A stretch of 53,186 nt of DNA from Chrysophaeum taylorii (Eukaryota; Sar; Pelagophyceae; Pelagomonadales; Pelagomonadaceae). A program made the translations under genes and the position numbers. Each line of letters begins with the position of its first letter. Within the stretch, counting starts at the first letter, position 1. This document shows, in pieces, positions 10,858 to 21,126 of the stretch. The DNA lies in the NCBI GenBank assembly GCA_029834535.1, contig JAQMWT010000608.1, positions 1 through 53,186 of the forward strand, written 5' to 3'. The notes beneath the pieces are model-generated. The model searched no databases, was not told the DNA's origin, and saw only the letters and a list, made by a program, of their open reading frames with translations.

Positions 10858-11240
10858 TTGTTAACGGAAATGGCGTTTGCTATAAATCCATACTACTATC
10901 TTCGCCAACCTCCAGGGAAAGATTTGTTTTTAGATTATGATGCTCATGACAACCCTCTCCCATCAGACATGTCATTTATGCGTAACAGTCCTATACTTGG
11001 AGACTCTGCTTCTGCTATCCATCTATCAAATAATCCGGACTAACTAACTAAAGCCAAAGCTATTAGCACACGCTGGTTTCGTATTCGTGACTACGTACAC
11101 CTAAAACGTATTCCCTTACATCATGTTTCTGGCACTCAGAATATCGCCGATGGGTTCACTAAACCCTTTGGTGCTCCGCTTTTCACTAGATTTCGCACGT
11201 TACTTGGTTTACAACAACCCACAGCCCAGCAAGATGCTTA
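10858..11240 (+). pseudogene. copia RNase H C-terminal fragment
   Basis: Plus-strand translation gives ILGDSASAIHLSNNPD, then a TAA, then KAKAISTRWFRIRDYV, IPLHHVSGTQNIADGFTKPF. This follows the copia RNase H end (D-SxSAIxLxxNP, then H-x-RxxxIRDxV, then adIxTKP). The stop falls inside CTAACTAACTAA at 11041-11052. It is on the opposite strand from the large copia element and therefore a second, separate insertion. The frame ends near 11241. Confidence 0.75.
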
Positions 11241-11321
11241 ATCCGGATACCCTCATGAAAAAACGGTATCGTGGTTCGCCAAAATGTAAAATAAAATACG
11301 CAATGTGAGGACTTCTATAAA

Positions 11322-11852
11322 ATGAATCCTGCCAAGACCAAGGACGCTGCGAACCGACGTTACTCTGTATTAAACCGTGGACGTGGCGGCATATCTTCGT
11401 TATCTTCTCCGTTTAGTGCTATAAATCCAGGAATTACCCCTACTGGTTCTCCCAAACGCAAGCACCTAACGTATCTTTCTGCTGCTCAAGGATACTTCTC
11501 ATACCCTTACCCTGATCGCCGACTACGGTTGCGATGGAGGACGGTGCCTCATGAATCCTGAGCCTTGCGAGGGCATCCGCCCTCCCGGCGTAGGTTGGCA
11601 CCTATTCGCCTCTCGGGTGGGCCGGTTGGCAGCCAGAACGTTCGCAGTGGGACGGGGTATGGCCGGGGGGCGAAGACGGAAGGTTATCGACGAGTTGGTT
11701 GTCAGTCACATCGCGGTCTCCTCGTCGCATGGCGACAAGCTTGATGGTCACTCTCCGCCGACCGACCTTTCGGCGCTCCTCGTCTACAGGCCCGTGATTC
11801 CGGACTGGCACCTGTCGGTCCGGCCTGGCTCCCATGCTCGGGAGAGGTCTGA

Positions 11853-11890
<38 letters not shown>

Positions 11891-12078
11891 CTCAAGGAAA
11901 TCAGCCCTCCCCAGTGACTCCCACGTCACAAGCAACACAACATCATACTAAATCTCATGTTGCAAACACAGAATACTTTCTTTTAAAGCACTGTAAATTC
12001 GATGTTATGGCGATGATGTCAGGGGACGTTCTTTCGCTTGGCACACAGCCACCTAATTTCTTACTACCTTCACCTAAG
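11322..12078 (+). pseudogene. Small ORF split by a SINE, probably part of a copia element
   Basis: The frame starting at 11322 (MNPAKTKDAANRR) runs into the SINE at 11493. After the SINE and one copy of its 9-bp target duplication are removed it continues through NQPSPVTPTSQATQ and on to about 12078, where gypsy element 1 begins. The protein is basic at the start and Pro/Ser/Thr-rich. I do not recognise a domain. It follows the copia RNase H fragment on the same strand, so it may belong to that element. Confidence 0.4.
11493..11889 (+). mobile_element. SINE family A copy 3
   Basis: Flanked by GCTCAAGGA at 11484-11492 and 11890-11898. It has the longest 5' end of the A copies (an extra CATACCCTTACCCTGAT before GCCGAC) and nine or so TTAG units at the 3' end, suggesting a relatively recent copy. 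Confidence 0.9.
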
Positions 12079-12080
12079 AA

Positions 12081-12732
12081 TCCTCAAGCAAGTAGCATCA
12101 GATTCTTGCTCACGTGCGATTTCGGCGAGCGTCATATTATCGGGTATCTTGTCGATATAATCTTTGTAAACGGTCGCGTCCTTGAAGACCCGTGGCTCAT
12201 CGCGCGCACGATTCTTCCGACGTTGTCTCGTAGCGTGAGACGTAGCCAATCTCATCGGATCCTTATCAGGATCTTCTTCCTCGTCTTCCGGCAGTTCGGT
12301 CGTAACAAACGACAGTATGACGTGGCATTTTGAGGCGGGAATTCCTCGGTCATCAACAGGTCGGGAAAGCTCTTGGAACACTAAATAAGCGTGGTTCAAA
12401 GGTTCTCCAGACTCGTCAGTCTCGATGACATGATCTATCGGATTGCGGAAGAGACAGTCAGGGATACTCATTCCCGGTGACTTTCCCGGCTTGTAACCAA
12501 GTTCAGGGTCAAAATTGGCGAGGCGCATCGCCCAACGAGCAAGCTGCCCAGACGAGTGCGTCGCCTTACGTAAAAACGCCAAGTTTCGGTGATCGGCCTC
12601 CAAAACAGTCCGGTGCCCTTCAATGTAGGCTCGAAAGTGCTCTAGAGAAAGGATAACTGCCAATAGCTCCAGCCGACGGGGCTCATAATTGCGCATCTCA
12701 TTCGGCACAGCTCGGCTCCAGTATTCAATCAC
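12081..12732 (-). pseudogene. gypsy RNase H and beginning of integrase leader
   Basis: Starts with RVIEYWSRAVP-like residues and contains the gypsy RNase H block YEPRRLELLAVILSLEHF, then a Tyr/His-rich strand HRTVLEADHRNLAF. A linker follows, ending TLAEIAREQESDATC where the sequence breaks. Element 3 has the same protein with about 95% identity by eye and carries on into the integrase. The upstream in-frame stop at 12733-12735 (GAA to TAA compared with element 3) splits RNase H. Confidence 0.8.
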
Positions 12733-12735
12733 TCG

Positions 12736-13212
12736 TTATTCTAGAGTCACTCTGCCGGCATCGTCATTGACTTCGACAATCTGGAAGAGATATGCTCCAA
12801 GTCCATCCATGGAAGCATCGGATCGGATCTGAAAAGGCAGATCATAATCGGGGTGGTAGACTCCTCTGGAGCCAACCAAAGCCTCAATAATCGTATCCCA
12901 AGCCTTTTGACACTCGGGCGTCCATTTGAACTTTACGCCTTCGAGGCATAATCGTCTCAGCGGTTCCACGATCTTCGAGTAGCCCTTCACATATCGCCGG
13001 CAGTAATTACTCATGCCGATGAAAGAGCGTAGCTGGGTCTTCGGGGAAGTATTCGGCAAAGTACCTGGAATCGGCATCTTCTGCAGTGCTTCCAGCGTCT
13101 TCGGATTCGGCTTCAAGCCTTCTAGGGTCGAAATGTGTCCCAGAAATTCTATATCATCCTTGAGAAGGAGGAACTTCGCGGTTCGACCGCTGTACCCTCT
13201 CTGTGCCAGATG
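12736..13212 (-). pseudogene. gypsy RT thumb/connection and RNase H start
   Basis: Contains LRSFIGMSNYCRRYVKGYS, the usual gypsy block just after the RT palm (a FLGxxxYYRRFI-type motif), then WTPECQKAWD and FQIRSDASMDGLGAYL, the RNase H DAS motif with its catalytic Asp. The upstream end runs into a stop near 13213 that is not present in element 3 at 53103. Confidence 0.8.
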
Positions 13213-13935
13213 TCACATCACTTCGATCGAAACTTGTAAATGTCGATGAAGATCGTCGGATCCCATCATAATATCGTCAACAAACGCAACCAAGACTCGA
13301 TACATCCATTTCGAAAGGTCGCTCGCCATTTGCTTGCAGAATTGCTTGCAGAAAAGAGCTCCGGCCGTCTTCACACCGAGAGGTAATCGCAAGAAACTAT
13401 GAGCGCCAAGTGGGCTAACCATCGTGACAGCGTCTTGCGCTGCCGGATCCAGACGAAGGTTGTGGTATCCCCATCTAATATCAATGCATGTGCGCCATCG
13501 TCGCATGGCGAGAAAAGCCAAAGCACCATCTTGTCGAATGTTCGGCCAACTGTCATTGACCAATTGATCGTCGAGCTGACGTAAGTCAACTGCAGCACGG
13601 AACGCGTTTGACGTTCCAATCTCAGCTCCTTTCTTCGGAAGCATCAACACAGGAAAGCCCCAAGGTGAGTTGGCCGGACGAATGACTCCCTCCCGGCACC
13701 ACTCGCTGATCTGCTTGCGAAGACAATCGAGCTTCGCAGGCGTCAATCGGTAGGGCGTCATCTTAATCGGTCGCGGATTCGCGTGTTTGAATCGTAGAGA
13801 CACATGAGGCGAGTCCACAGGTCTCATAATCGGGTCGAAAAGGGCCCAAGAGTATTGCACACAGTGACAGAGCATCAGTTTCGCATCGTCATCTAAGTGC
13901 GGATTGTCAGAAATTCCCAGCTCCTGAACAACCTT
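13213..13935 (-). pseudogene. gypsy reverse transcriptase fingers and palm
   Basis: Motifs in order: PWGFPVLMLPKK (fingers), AAVDLRQLDDQL, CIDIRWGYHNLRLDP with the first catalytic Asp, FLRLPLGVKTAGALF, and LVAFVDDIMMGSDD with the FVDD form of the YxDD box. All catalytic Asp residues are present. Length and motif spacing fit the Ty3/gypsy type. The upstream linker is conserved with element 2 (APLPQ..EH(V/L)K). Confidence 0.85.
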
Positions 13936-14068
13936 GTCAACTTATTACTTCGTAGGAGTTTTTCACTTTCATCACTTCGTTATCCTTGACATGCTCGGGA
14001 GTTTGCGGCAGCGGTGCACCCTCAGCATCGCGCGGCGCATCTTTCCATGGCACATCAGACTTCTTCTC

Positions 14069-15522
14069 CTATTTTATTCTCACTTCCGGGTGGCTTTTGT
14101 TGATCCTCTCGCCTTTGACACGAACACCCGGCTCGCTCTTAATCTTCGGTTCCCGATCTCGCTCAGGATCTGGCGGAACGTCCAATTTTGGTTGTCGGGG
14201 GGGGGCAGCAGAAGAAGCGTGAGACGTCCCCGGCTCATCTGTTGCAGGCGGAATCAACGGCACCTCTGGTGGTTTCCATTTGGTGCGATCTTGGAGATCA
14301 TCAGTCGACACCCATCTTACGACACGTGTGCGCGTGTTTAACAGCGGAACTTGTACGCGACGAAGGGTGGTTTCATCGATTTGCAAATAGTAATCAAACG
14401 GTCGGTCTGCAGGACTCAACGCGGACGGTAATGTCTCACCGCTCAGGTGAGAATCTTTGGTCATAGAGTTGTGCAGATCGAGAACTAATAAGGTCATCGT
14501 GTCTGGGGGCACGACGGACGCCAAGTGTTTCAACGAGGTCGTCCTGGAGAAGCCGGCCCAATCAAAATCAAGAGGCATAGTCAGCAACTCCGAAGTCATT
14601 TTCAGATTCAGAGATCTGGAATCGGAACGGTGCGGTCCTACGCGAAGCGGGACACGCGTAGCGGTATAAGCTGCGTCTGTCGCGGCTCGTGATGATCCTA
14701 AATTGTTCATCTGAAGTAAATGTCGTTCGTCGGCGTAGCCAAGCGCGGCGGCGAACTCTTGCTGCATATTCTTTGAAGTCTTTTGAACTGCACGCAAATG
14801 GAGCGGATGGCTGGAAACCAACAAACGCACGCGACACCTCATCAAACTGGGCGTTATGTCGTAAAAATTGACGACGTACACGTAAGGGTGCAAACGTGCA
14901 ACTTAAGAATAATCGAGGCCTCCTGCTCTATCAGCCACACGAAGAAGCCAGCCATCTTGCATAATTTCATCGTCCAGTGGGTAGCGGTGACTCCCTTCCC
15001 AACATCTCTGGAAGTCAAGTTGCACAGAGCGGAGTGTACGCAGGGTGGCGACGCGATACACATCGACGACGACCATTCCGCGTAAGGTAAATAAGATTCG
15101 ATCAACCGTAAGGTTGTAACATAGCGACCACACAGTGTGTGCTGCACCACAGGAATATTCGGAAAATTCTCGCGGTGGATCTGGTTGGCGGTGTCCGACG
15201 CATCGAGTGCTAGCACGACTCGAAACGACGTCCCACACATTTCGTTGGCTCGTTGGAGACCTAAAGTACTGCCTCCGGCTCCACTGAACAGCATCACCAC
15301 CTTGCGATAAGTGATTGGAAGCCATTGAACCTTTTCATATCGGCGGCGGATCTCTGCTTCGGTGATCTCGCGGCACTTCTTTTCATCTTCTTCCGACCGT
15401 CGAGCGAAATCGTCGTCTCTTTTGGGTCGTTTGAGGGAGGACTTGTCCACAGCAGCGGCTGTAGCGTCCTTCTGCGCCGTGCTCAGCAACATCGGCGAGG
15501 GAGAATCGTCGCAGTGCGTCAA
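14069..15522 (-). pseudogene. C5-cytosine DNA methyltransferase domain inside gypsy element 1
   Basis: Frame 15522-14854 gives motif I VVMLFSGAGGSTLGL (residues 75-89), an NFPNIPVVQH block, motif IV ASPPC with the catalytic Cys (residues 158-161) and motif VI LIEQEAS with its Glu. After a frameshift near 14890 the frame 14893-14069 continues with motif VIII RCRVRLLV, a roughly 70-residue target-recognition-like segment with AAYTATR, and motif X HLASVVPPDTM. A Lys/Pro/Glu-rich tail then leads to the RT. The known family reaction is methyl transfer from AdoMet to cytosine C5 in DNA. It is shifted and therefore inactive here, but the catalytic residues survive. Confidence 0.82.
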
Positions 15523-15725
15523 GTGACTAGCGACGGAAACGGTGAAAGAAAGGCCCCCCTTGTCGTACCCTTCTTCACATTCTTTCGCAAGCTCGTTGAT
15601 CGTAGAACGTTCAACTCATCTTCGTACCGAACGATGTCGCCAATTGCGAGAACCTCGCCTTGTGTGACGACCGTCTGCACTTCTTCCGTGGAAGTAACGG
15701 CCACGCGAGCAGCTTGTCTGTCGTG

Positions 15726-16429
15726 CTATTCGTAAGAAGAGCACATCCCTTCGACGACTCCCAGCTGCTCGTTTTCAGCAAACGTAGCGACGAAAACCTG
15801 TCCTTTTTCCATAGGCTTCGACAAAATAACTGGTAAATTGTAATGTCGACCGGGCTCGATTTGAAGCGTGCGCGCAGCGTAAGCAACTACTTCTCGCGCG
15901 GCTTCTCCCGGAGCTGGGGAGAATTTGGTCGTAGAATGTCCCCGCGTAGCCAAGGCCACCGCTCGTTCCGGCAGCAGGCTGCGGAGATCTTTAATCGTGC
16001 TCAAACGAGCGTAAACTCGAGTCTTGACCAGGTCGAGACTCTGCCGAAAGGCATCGTGTCGAGGATTGTAAATCGGCACGGTTATCGGGTATCGATCGTA
16101 AGCAGATCGAAAGGTCGCAATGGTGCGTCGACTCGTTCACCCTTGACTTTAATCTTCTTGCGCCCGTAGACGACTTGGGTTCGATAAAAATAGATCCGAT
16201 CGTGGGGGTAGTCCACGACGGCTCCTAAAACTCGGATATCGCGCCCTCCCAACAGGAACAGATAGTTGGTGTCGGCCACAATAGCGACAATGGGGGCGGC
16301 GATGTTGTCGGCGAGAGCGACCCGGATCGCGATCCAACGATAAATCGTCGTCGTATTCAACCCCGATCCGTACAGCTTGCGCTTAATCGGAAGCTCGCCT
16401 TCATCGAAAATCAGCTTATCTTTGGCCAA
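15726..16429 (-). pseudogene. gypsy protease-like domain, C-terminal part, and following beta-rich region
   Basis: 16429-16082 continues the protease-like fold after an in-frame TAG: KRKLYGSGLNTTTIYRWIA, then LLGGRDIRVLGAVVDY, corresponding to the retropepsin ILGxDxL-xxxxAxIDY end. 16079-15726, in another frame, contains LQIEPGRHYNLPVIL and GQVFVATF and LGVVEGMCSS. A matching region in element 2 reads RIDPGRTNNIPVKL, FVATAPSVEHLGVV. This second module is conserved between elements but I cannot name it. Confidence 0.65.
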
Positions 16430-18394
16430 CTATCTGACCATTTCGCGGCAAATACAAGAAACATCTGCCATTCCATCGACACCGATGGTCGTCGAGAATT
16501 CCGGTCCGTCACGATTCCTGTAAATGTGACCGGCCATAAACGTAAGAGTGCCCGTGTCCAAACAACGGAGGGTAACCAAATCATCTTCGATCGTCTTGCC
16601 ATCTCGCGGCGTCGACGAAGTGTGAGAACATTGGGCTCTGACTCGCTCGTCGCCGGGGTTGGGCCTCGGCATCGCGGCTTGAGCTCTCGTATCATCTATT
16701 GTCGGCGTCATCGACGCAGCGCTCGCGGTAGCCTCTTTATCTGGTGGCTTCCGCTCTTCCTCCATGACAATTTCGGCGGGAATCAGTGCTGGTAGGGGAT
16801 CCCGATCTTCGTTGTTCTCGGAAGCAAAGGACCTCTCCCATAACTCATTCATTTCGTCGTTCCAGAATGCATCCGTTGATTCATTCGTCATCGGTTGATC
16901 ATCACCGTCGTCGGCGATCGTGTCCGCGTCGGCTGCGGCTTCGAATCCGCAGCTGAGCGGTTGTTCTGGTGGCTTCTTTAGCAAGAAGTTCCGAGTTCTC
17001 GTCCACCAATCCTGCAGATTCCACGTCGGTTCAACTTCGTCCAAATTGAGAACGCTGCTAATCTTCTTCTTACATCCATCTTCTTTGGTCGGGTTCGGCT
17101 CGACTCCGGCAACGCTGTCACTGCTCTCTTCTTCTGGCGGTGACAAATCCGGGCGTTGCTCAATCGGAGTAGCGACCCTTTCGTCTTCGGATCGTACACG
17201 TAGCCTCTCGTCCGACGCACTATGCGATTTAATATCCTGTTCTTCCGGCGGCGTATCCGTGGCTCGGTCCGTCGTAACCGAAACCGTTTCGGGGGGGTCC
17301 GCAGGAAAAGACGGCGTCGTCCCCGACGTCAACTCTATCGTAGGATCGTCGTCTGCAACACTCGCGATGGTCATCGTCTCGTCCGTCGAATGATCATCCG
17401 AGCTAAAACTGCAGAAATCCATGTCTGGCTCACAGACAGTTCGGTCGCTAAAGGTCGTCCCTGGAGGTTCCACGGATAAGCCGATAGCGTCGAGGGCTTC
17501 CTCGTCAAAAACAAACGGTGGGTCGTCCGTGGACGACTCGTCAAGTAACGTAATCGCGGACACTGGTTCACAAGGTGTAGCTTCTTCGTCTTCCGAGTCT
17601 GAATCGCCTTCCCAGTATCGTGGAGCTTCGAGTTCATCGCTCGACATCTGTTCACAAATCTGTGCCAATGACCGACGATCGGTCAGCACGTCGTGGGGTG
17701 GCTCGTCCATCAGCGGGCGAGCAAGATCGTCGAATGCGGCCGCGGCAAGGGCGTCGGCTGCGTCGTCGGGGCGGGTGTCCGTGTTCGGGAACACCATCAC
17801 TCCTAATGGTAGCTGTTGACCGCAAGGGGTCGTAAACGCGAGCGTAGCGCTCAAAAAACCCAAATTATATTGGTGTCGGCCTCCGTCGTATTCGTCGTCG
17901 CGCGATCGGCGTCGTCTGTGCCGGCGCGAACTTCGACTGGGGCTCTTGTTATCTTTGTCTCTCTCTGGCGTCAGTTCGGCAGGTCCTAGTACCTCGGGAT
18001 AGTCCCTGTTGGCGACTGGTGCTCCCAAGCCTATCCGAATTGTCTCAATCGTCTCGTATATCGAAACATCGACACATGCGCCGTCTTCTTGCCAAAACTC
18101 CGACCAAACGTAAATTAACTCTCCGTTGGCGAATAAATCCATGCCTCGGGGTCGGAATCGCACTTCTTTCCGCTCTGGCGGTTTCTTCCTCAGGAAACAG
18201 TGAGCTCGTATCCATATCGTCGGAACGCTCATCTTCCTCTTATCCATGCTGATCGTCCCATCCAAATTCGATTCCGGGCGGCAGCTATACTCATCCCTCA
18301 TAGTATGTTCGGGATCTTTCTTTATCACATAACCATCATCGTGTGCAGGCTGAAAATCTTTGAACTCGTCGTTCGTGAGTAATACGCCCGGCAT
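16430..18394 (-). CDS. gypsy Gag/linker and protease-like N-terminal region
   Basis: A 654-residue frame, strongly acidic (many DDD/EEE and SSDD runs), ending with the N-terminal half of the protease-like domain: RCLDTGTLTFMAGHIY, then IGVDGMADVSCICREMV, then a TAG. The Asp of DGMA lines up with retropepsin D(T/S)GA, but Gly-Met replaces Thr/Ser-Gly. No zinc knuckle or capsid block like that of element 2 is visible, so the Gag part may have been lost or be very diverged. A basic SR-rich patch lies near residue 155. Confidence 0.55.
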   Translation of the reverse strand: MPGVLLTNDEFKDFQPAHDDGYVIKKDPEHTMRDEYSCRPESNLDGTISMDKRKMSVPTIWIRAHCFLRKKPPERKEVRFRPRGMDLFANGELIYVWSEFWQEDGACVDVSIYETIETIRIGLGAPVANRDYPEVLGPAELTPERDKDNKSPSRSSRRHRRRRSRDDEYDGGRHQYNLGFLSATLAFTTPCGQQLPLGVMVFPNTDTRPDDAADALAAAAFDDLARPLMDEPPHDVLTDRRSLAQICEQMSSDELEAPRYWEGDSDSEDEEATPCEPVSAITLLDESSTDDPPFVFDEEALDAIGLSVEPPGTTFSDRTVCEPDMDFCSFSSDDHSTDETMTIASVADDDPTIELTSGTTPSFPADPPETVSVTTDRATDTPPEEQDIKSHSASDERLRVRSEDERVATPIEQRPDLSPPEEESSDSVAGVEPNPTKEDGCKKKISSVLNLDEVEPTWNLQDWWTRTRNFLLKKPPEQPLSCGFEAAADADTIADDGDDQPMTNESTDAFWNDEMNELWERSFASENNEDRDPLPALIPAEIVMEEERKPPDKEATASAASMTPTIDDTRAQAAMPRPNPGDERVRAQCSHTSSTPRDGKTIEDDLVTLRCLDTGTLTFMAGHIYRNRDGPEFSTTIGVDGMADVSCICREMVR

Positions 18395-18924
18395 TCACAG
18401 AGCTCCAAAGGCAGTTCATGCGTTATAAGGTTCTTCACCTCTTCCGCTTTCGTATTCATTTTCTCGGCCGTTTCACTCGGCCTATCATCCACTCCATCGC
18501 TTAGAATATCGGCAATCGCCTCGTCACTAAAAATGTCGGCACGCGAAATGTCTGCCATCGTCAAAAAGAACAAAACATATGCAAAAACGTCTGCAAAACC
18601 ATCTGCAATCGGTTCGTCGGGGGGGGCTGCAAAAGAAGAAGGCGTCGTCCCCGACGTCATATCTGTCAAGAAATGGCCACCAAAGGGCACGTGACGTTCG
18701 ATGGGCGTGTAAACAGGTGCGCGGTTATCATTCGAGGTAATCCTCTGCGACGCATCGTCGATCGATCGTGGAGACGAAGTGTCATCCACTTGAATGTCCG
18801 GAGGTAGACTCATAGCATCGAGCGTAGCAGCGGCGGGTCCATTCCTTTGGGCGTCATCGGCTGCGCGGGGCTCGTAAATCGGATTCACACATAACTCCGG
18901 CGCGTCGTCGAAACGAAGGGTTGT
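18325..18924 (-). pseudogene. Acidic linker of gypsy element 1 polyprotein
   Basis: A 187-residue frame, Asp/Ala/Pro-rich, without recognisable domains. TSGTTPS near 18650 recurs in the downstream frame near 17320, so part of the linker may be an internal duplication. A stop near 18935 and a frame change near 18390 bound it. Confidence 0.4.
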
Positions 18925-18933
18925 GTTGGCTGA

Positions 18934-19640
18934 CTACAAATCATATCGTGCCACCAACGGTGACACCGGGTCAGAAGCGGTTGTTGGCTTCGGCCCGTAG
19001 TTTAACGACGCTTCGGTCAGATTCTCCGATCCGGTGGGGATTTTGGTTTGGGTGAGCTCCTTCGACTTGGTTTGCTCTTGCTCGTAGTTTAACGACGTTT
19101 CGGTCATCTCGGACGACTCGTCGTCGTCGTCGCGCGGCTTCCTAACTTTCGCTCGCGTTCGCGTGGGCGGCGGTACCTCCGAGGGTCGGAATTCTCCCTC
19201 AAGACTGCTCGCTCGCCTCGAGCGACTCGGCGTACGCAATTCGTCCATCTCGCGGGTCAACCATCGTACTTGCTCGTGTATCTTATCTAATCGAGCGTGT
19301 GCGTGCCGCAGTTGCTCTTGCATTATCTTTATCTTCTTCTGGTGTAGCCATTCACGCCGTATCTCTTCTTCTTCTATCAGCTGAAGGAGGGTTTCTTGTG
19401 CGCGCTTATTTTCTCGGCGTATCTCGCGTAAATGGGCTTTGTGAATCTCTGCAACGTTCGGTGGTTCATCATCTCGCGCACGTTCCTGATGGTCTGCCGG
19501 TTGTCTCGCCGGCGGCGCCCTCGGCGGTTCATCGCCGTTGTAGTTCAGCTCTTCTTCCTCATCATCATCATCATCATTCCATATCGGCTCTGGCTCGTTC
19601 TAATCGGCCGAGATCAGAGCGGGTCCAAAATGGTTGAGTC
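18934..19640 (-). pseudogene. gypsy element 1 N-terminal coiled-coil region with two TExSLNY motifs
   Basis: Frame 19323-18934 begins with a heptad-like helix (MQEQLRHAHARLDKIHEQV), a basic SR-rich patch, and an acidic DDDDESSE run. It then has TETSLNY (19084-19105) and TEASLNY (18997-19018) about 29 residues apart. Upstream to 19640 the minus strand continues Glu/Arg-rich. Element 2 has a comparable coiled coil at its N-terminus (31606-31370), so this is the equivalent of its Gag N-terminal part. Confidence 0.5.
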
Positions 19641-19675
19641 GTCGTTGTTCTCGTGCTCCTTCGACTCTGGGACTT

Positions 19676-20054
19676 CTACTCGTCCACGACACGCGTAATA
19701 TCGTCGTCGCGTGCGTCTTCCACCGACCGATCTATCAGTCCGGTGGGCGGCAGAATTCGTCTCTGCCCGGCAATCAATGCCTCAGTGAGTTGCGATCTCA
19801 CTCCGCTCGCCTGCGGCAGCGGTACCCGGGTTGCGCGTCGGCTAGAACCGAATCGCGCGTCGTCACCTCCGACGACTAACGTATCCGGCCGGGCAACTTT
19901 CCCACGGCAATGGTCCTTCTGGAACTCTTCGTCGGCGCGCTTGATCAGGGCGCGCACGGCTTGTCCGGACCGTGTAGAGAATGCAAGATGCACTCGTCCG
20001 CTGCGACCGACATGGTCGCTCGAATCTCGTATTCCTCCACCACCTGTGGCTTTA
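19676..20054 (-). other. gypsy element 1 leader / 5' end of gag region
   Basis: One minus-strand frame (20134-19676) crosses from the LTR into the interior and is Arg/Ala/Asp-rich. I recognise nothing. It is probably the leader and start of gag. Directly inside the LTR there is no clear TGG primer-binding site, so the exact LTR edge is uncertain. Confidence 0.35.
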
Positions 20055-20694
20055 GGACAAATTAGGCCTACCTGGCGCGCCTTCGAATCTAGGCTCGCCG
20101 CTCGCGTCCGTGCCCTTGCCCTTGATGGAGTCACTGGACGAGGAAGGCCGTTCTAACTAACTAACTAACTTCAGACCTCTCCCGAGCATGGGAGCCAGGC
20201 CGGACCGACAGGAGCCAGTCCGGAATCACGGGCCTGTAGACGAGGAGCGCCGAAAGGTCGGTCGGCGGAGAGTGACCATCAAGCTTGTCGCCATGCGACG
20301 AGGAGACCGCGATGTGACTGACAACCAACTCGTCGATAACCTCCCGTCTTCGCCCCCCGGCCATACCCCGCCCCACTGCGAACGTTCCGGCTGCCAACCG
20401 GCCCGCCCGGGAGGCGAATAGGTGCCAACCTACGCCGGGAGGGCGGATGCCCTCGCAAGGCTCAGGATTCATGAGGCACCGTTCTCTCGCCACACAACCA
20501 CAAACAACTTCCGTGCCTGGTCCTCACAACTTGAGGATCGGCTGTTGCTTTATGATTAATAACACTTGAATCACAGAAATCAGGGAAGATTATGTCATAG
20601 AGAAAATTGACATCATCAGAACGGAGTAGGGTGCCCCTGATAAGGGGGGCCCTAGAAGAGGGGTAAGCCTTAGGAGGCGGGAGTCCCCGCCACA
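20055..20694 (-). repeat. 5' LTR of gypsy element 1, split by a SINE
   Basis: Without the SINE (20155-20478) and one 7-bp target copy, about 309 bp match the LTR at 49572-49897, including CTTGAGGATCGGCTGTTGC and CAGAACGGAGTAGGGTGCC. Read on the minus strand it starts TGTGGCGG. The edges are taken from where the two copies stop matching. A GGCGxGCC-TTCGAAT-GGCTCGCC hairpin lies near the inner edge in both copies. Confidence 0.75.
20155..20478 (-). mobile_element. SINE family A copy 4 (reverse), inside a gypsy LTR
   Basis: A 5'-truncated A copy in reverse orientation. CCGTTCT flanks it at 20148-20154 and 20479-20485. The uninterrupted LTR at 49660-49680 shows the empty site (GGCCGTTCTCCCGCC), which confirms both the insertion and the duplication. 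Confidence 0.9.
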
Positions 20695-20733
20695 AGCCCG
20701 TCACCTGACACTGTCAAGTGCTGTCCCTGCGTC

Positions 20734-20960
20734 GAAAATTTCATTTTCGCCATGACCCCCCCCCCACCACCACACCACCCCCTCTCTCTCTCTCTCTCTC
20801 TCTCTCGCTAAAACACACTACGTACACGCTCAAGAAGCCCGTCACCTGACACTGTCAAGTGCTGTCCGTGCGTCGAAGGAGACAGGACGCACAGAGGACA
20901 ATCACTTCTACCACTGCAACAAAGGACTCCGCCCAGGTGACAATACATTTTCTCTCTCTA
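20734..20960 (+). repeat. Left direct repeat (LTR candidate)
   Basis: Matches 23364-23572 closely except for the length of the C and CT runs. It is followed by TCTCTCTAG and a leader that reaches the ORF at 21127. Confidence 0.6.
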
Positions 20961-21126
20961 GGTTTGGGCCCTTGTCACAGTCGCGGAGTCCTTTCACCTC
21001 GCGTTACTCGGAGACAATCGCTCGCTCGACGTCCCGACCTCGACAGGCTATCGAAGTTCCCTTCGACGCCACCCGCCCAACTCAAGTCAAGCCAAGATCC
21101 CCACCAAGTCATCATCCTCGCCCAAG

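Larger units (their letters stand above)
12081..20694 (-). mobile_element. Ty3/gypsy element 1, encoding a DNA methyltransferase domain, 3'-truncated
   Basis: On the minus strand the order is 5' LTR, coiled-coil Gag-like region, acidic region, protease-like domain, cytosine methyltransferase, reverse transcriptase, RNase H and the start of integrase. That is the gypsy order with one extra enzyme. It breaks off at 12081 inside the integrase leader, where element 3 of the same family continues (51620 and below). Stops or frameshifts at about 12734, 13212, 13935, 14890, 15725, 16429 and 18925 show it is dead. The 5' LTR matches the 3' LTR of element 3. Confidence 0.85.

Noticed and set aside
11850..11889. 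(TTAG)n as a telomere
   Set aside because: It always follows the same GGTCTGAA sequence and is bounded by target duplications, so it is a SINE/LINE tail.
20760..20806. Poly(C) and (CT)n runs as a regulatory element
   Set aside because: Simple repeats differ in length between the two direct repeats and show no further structure.
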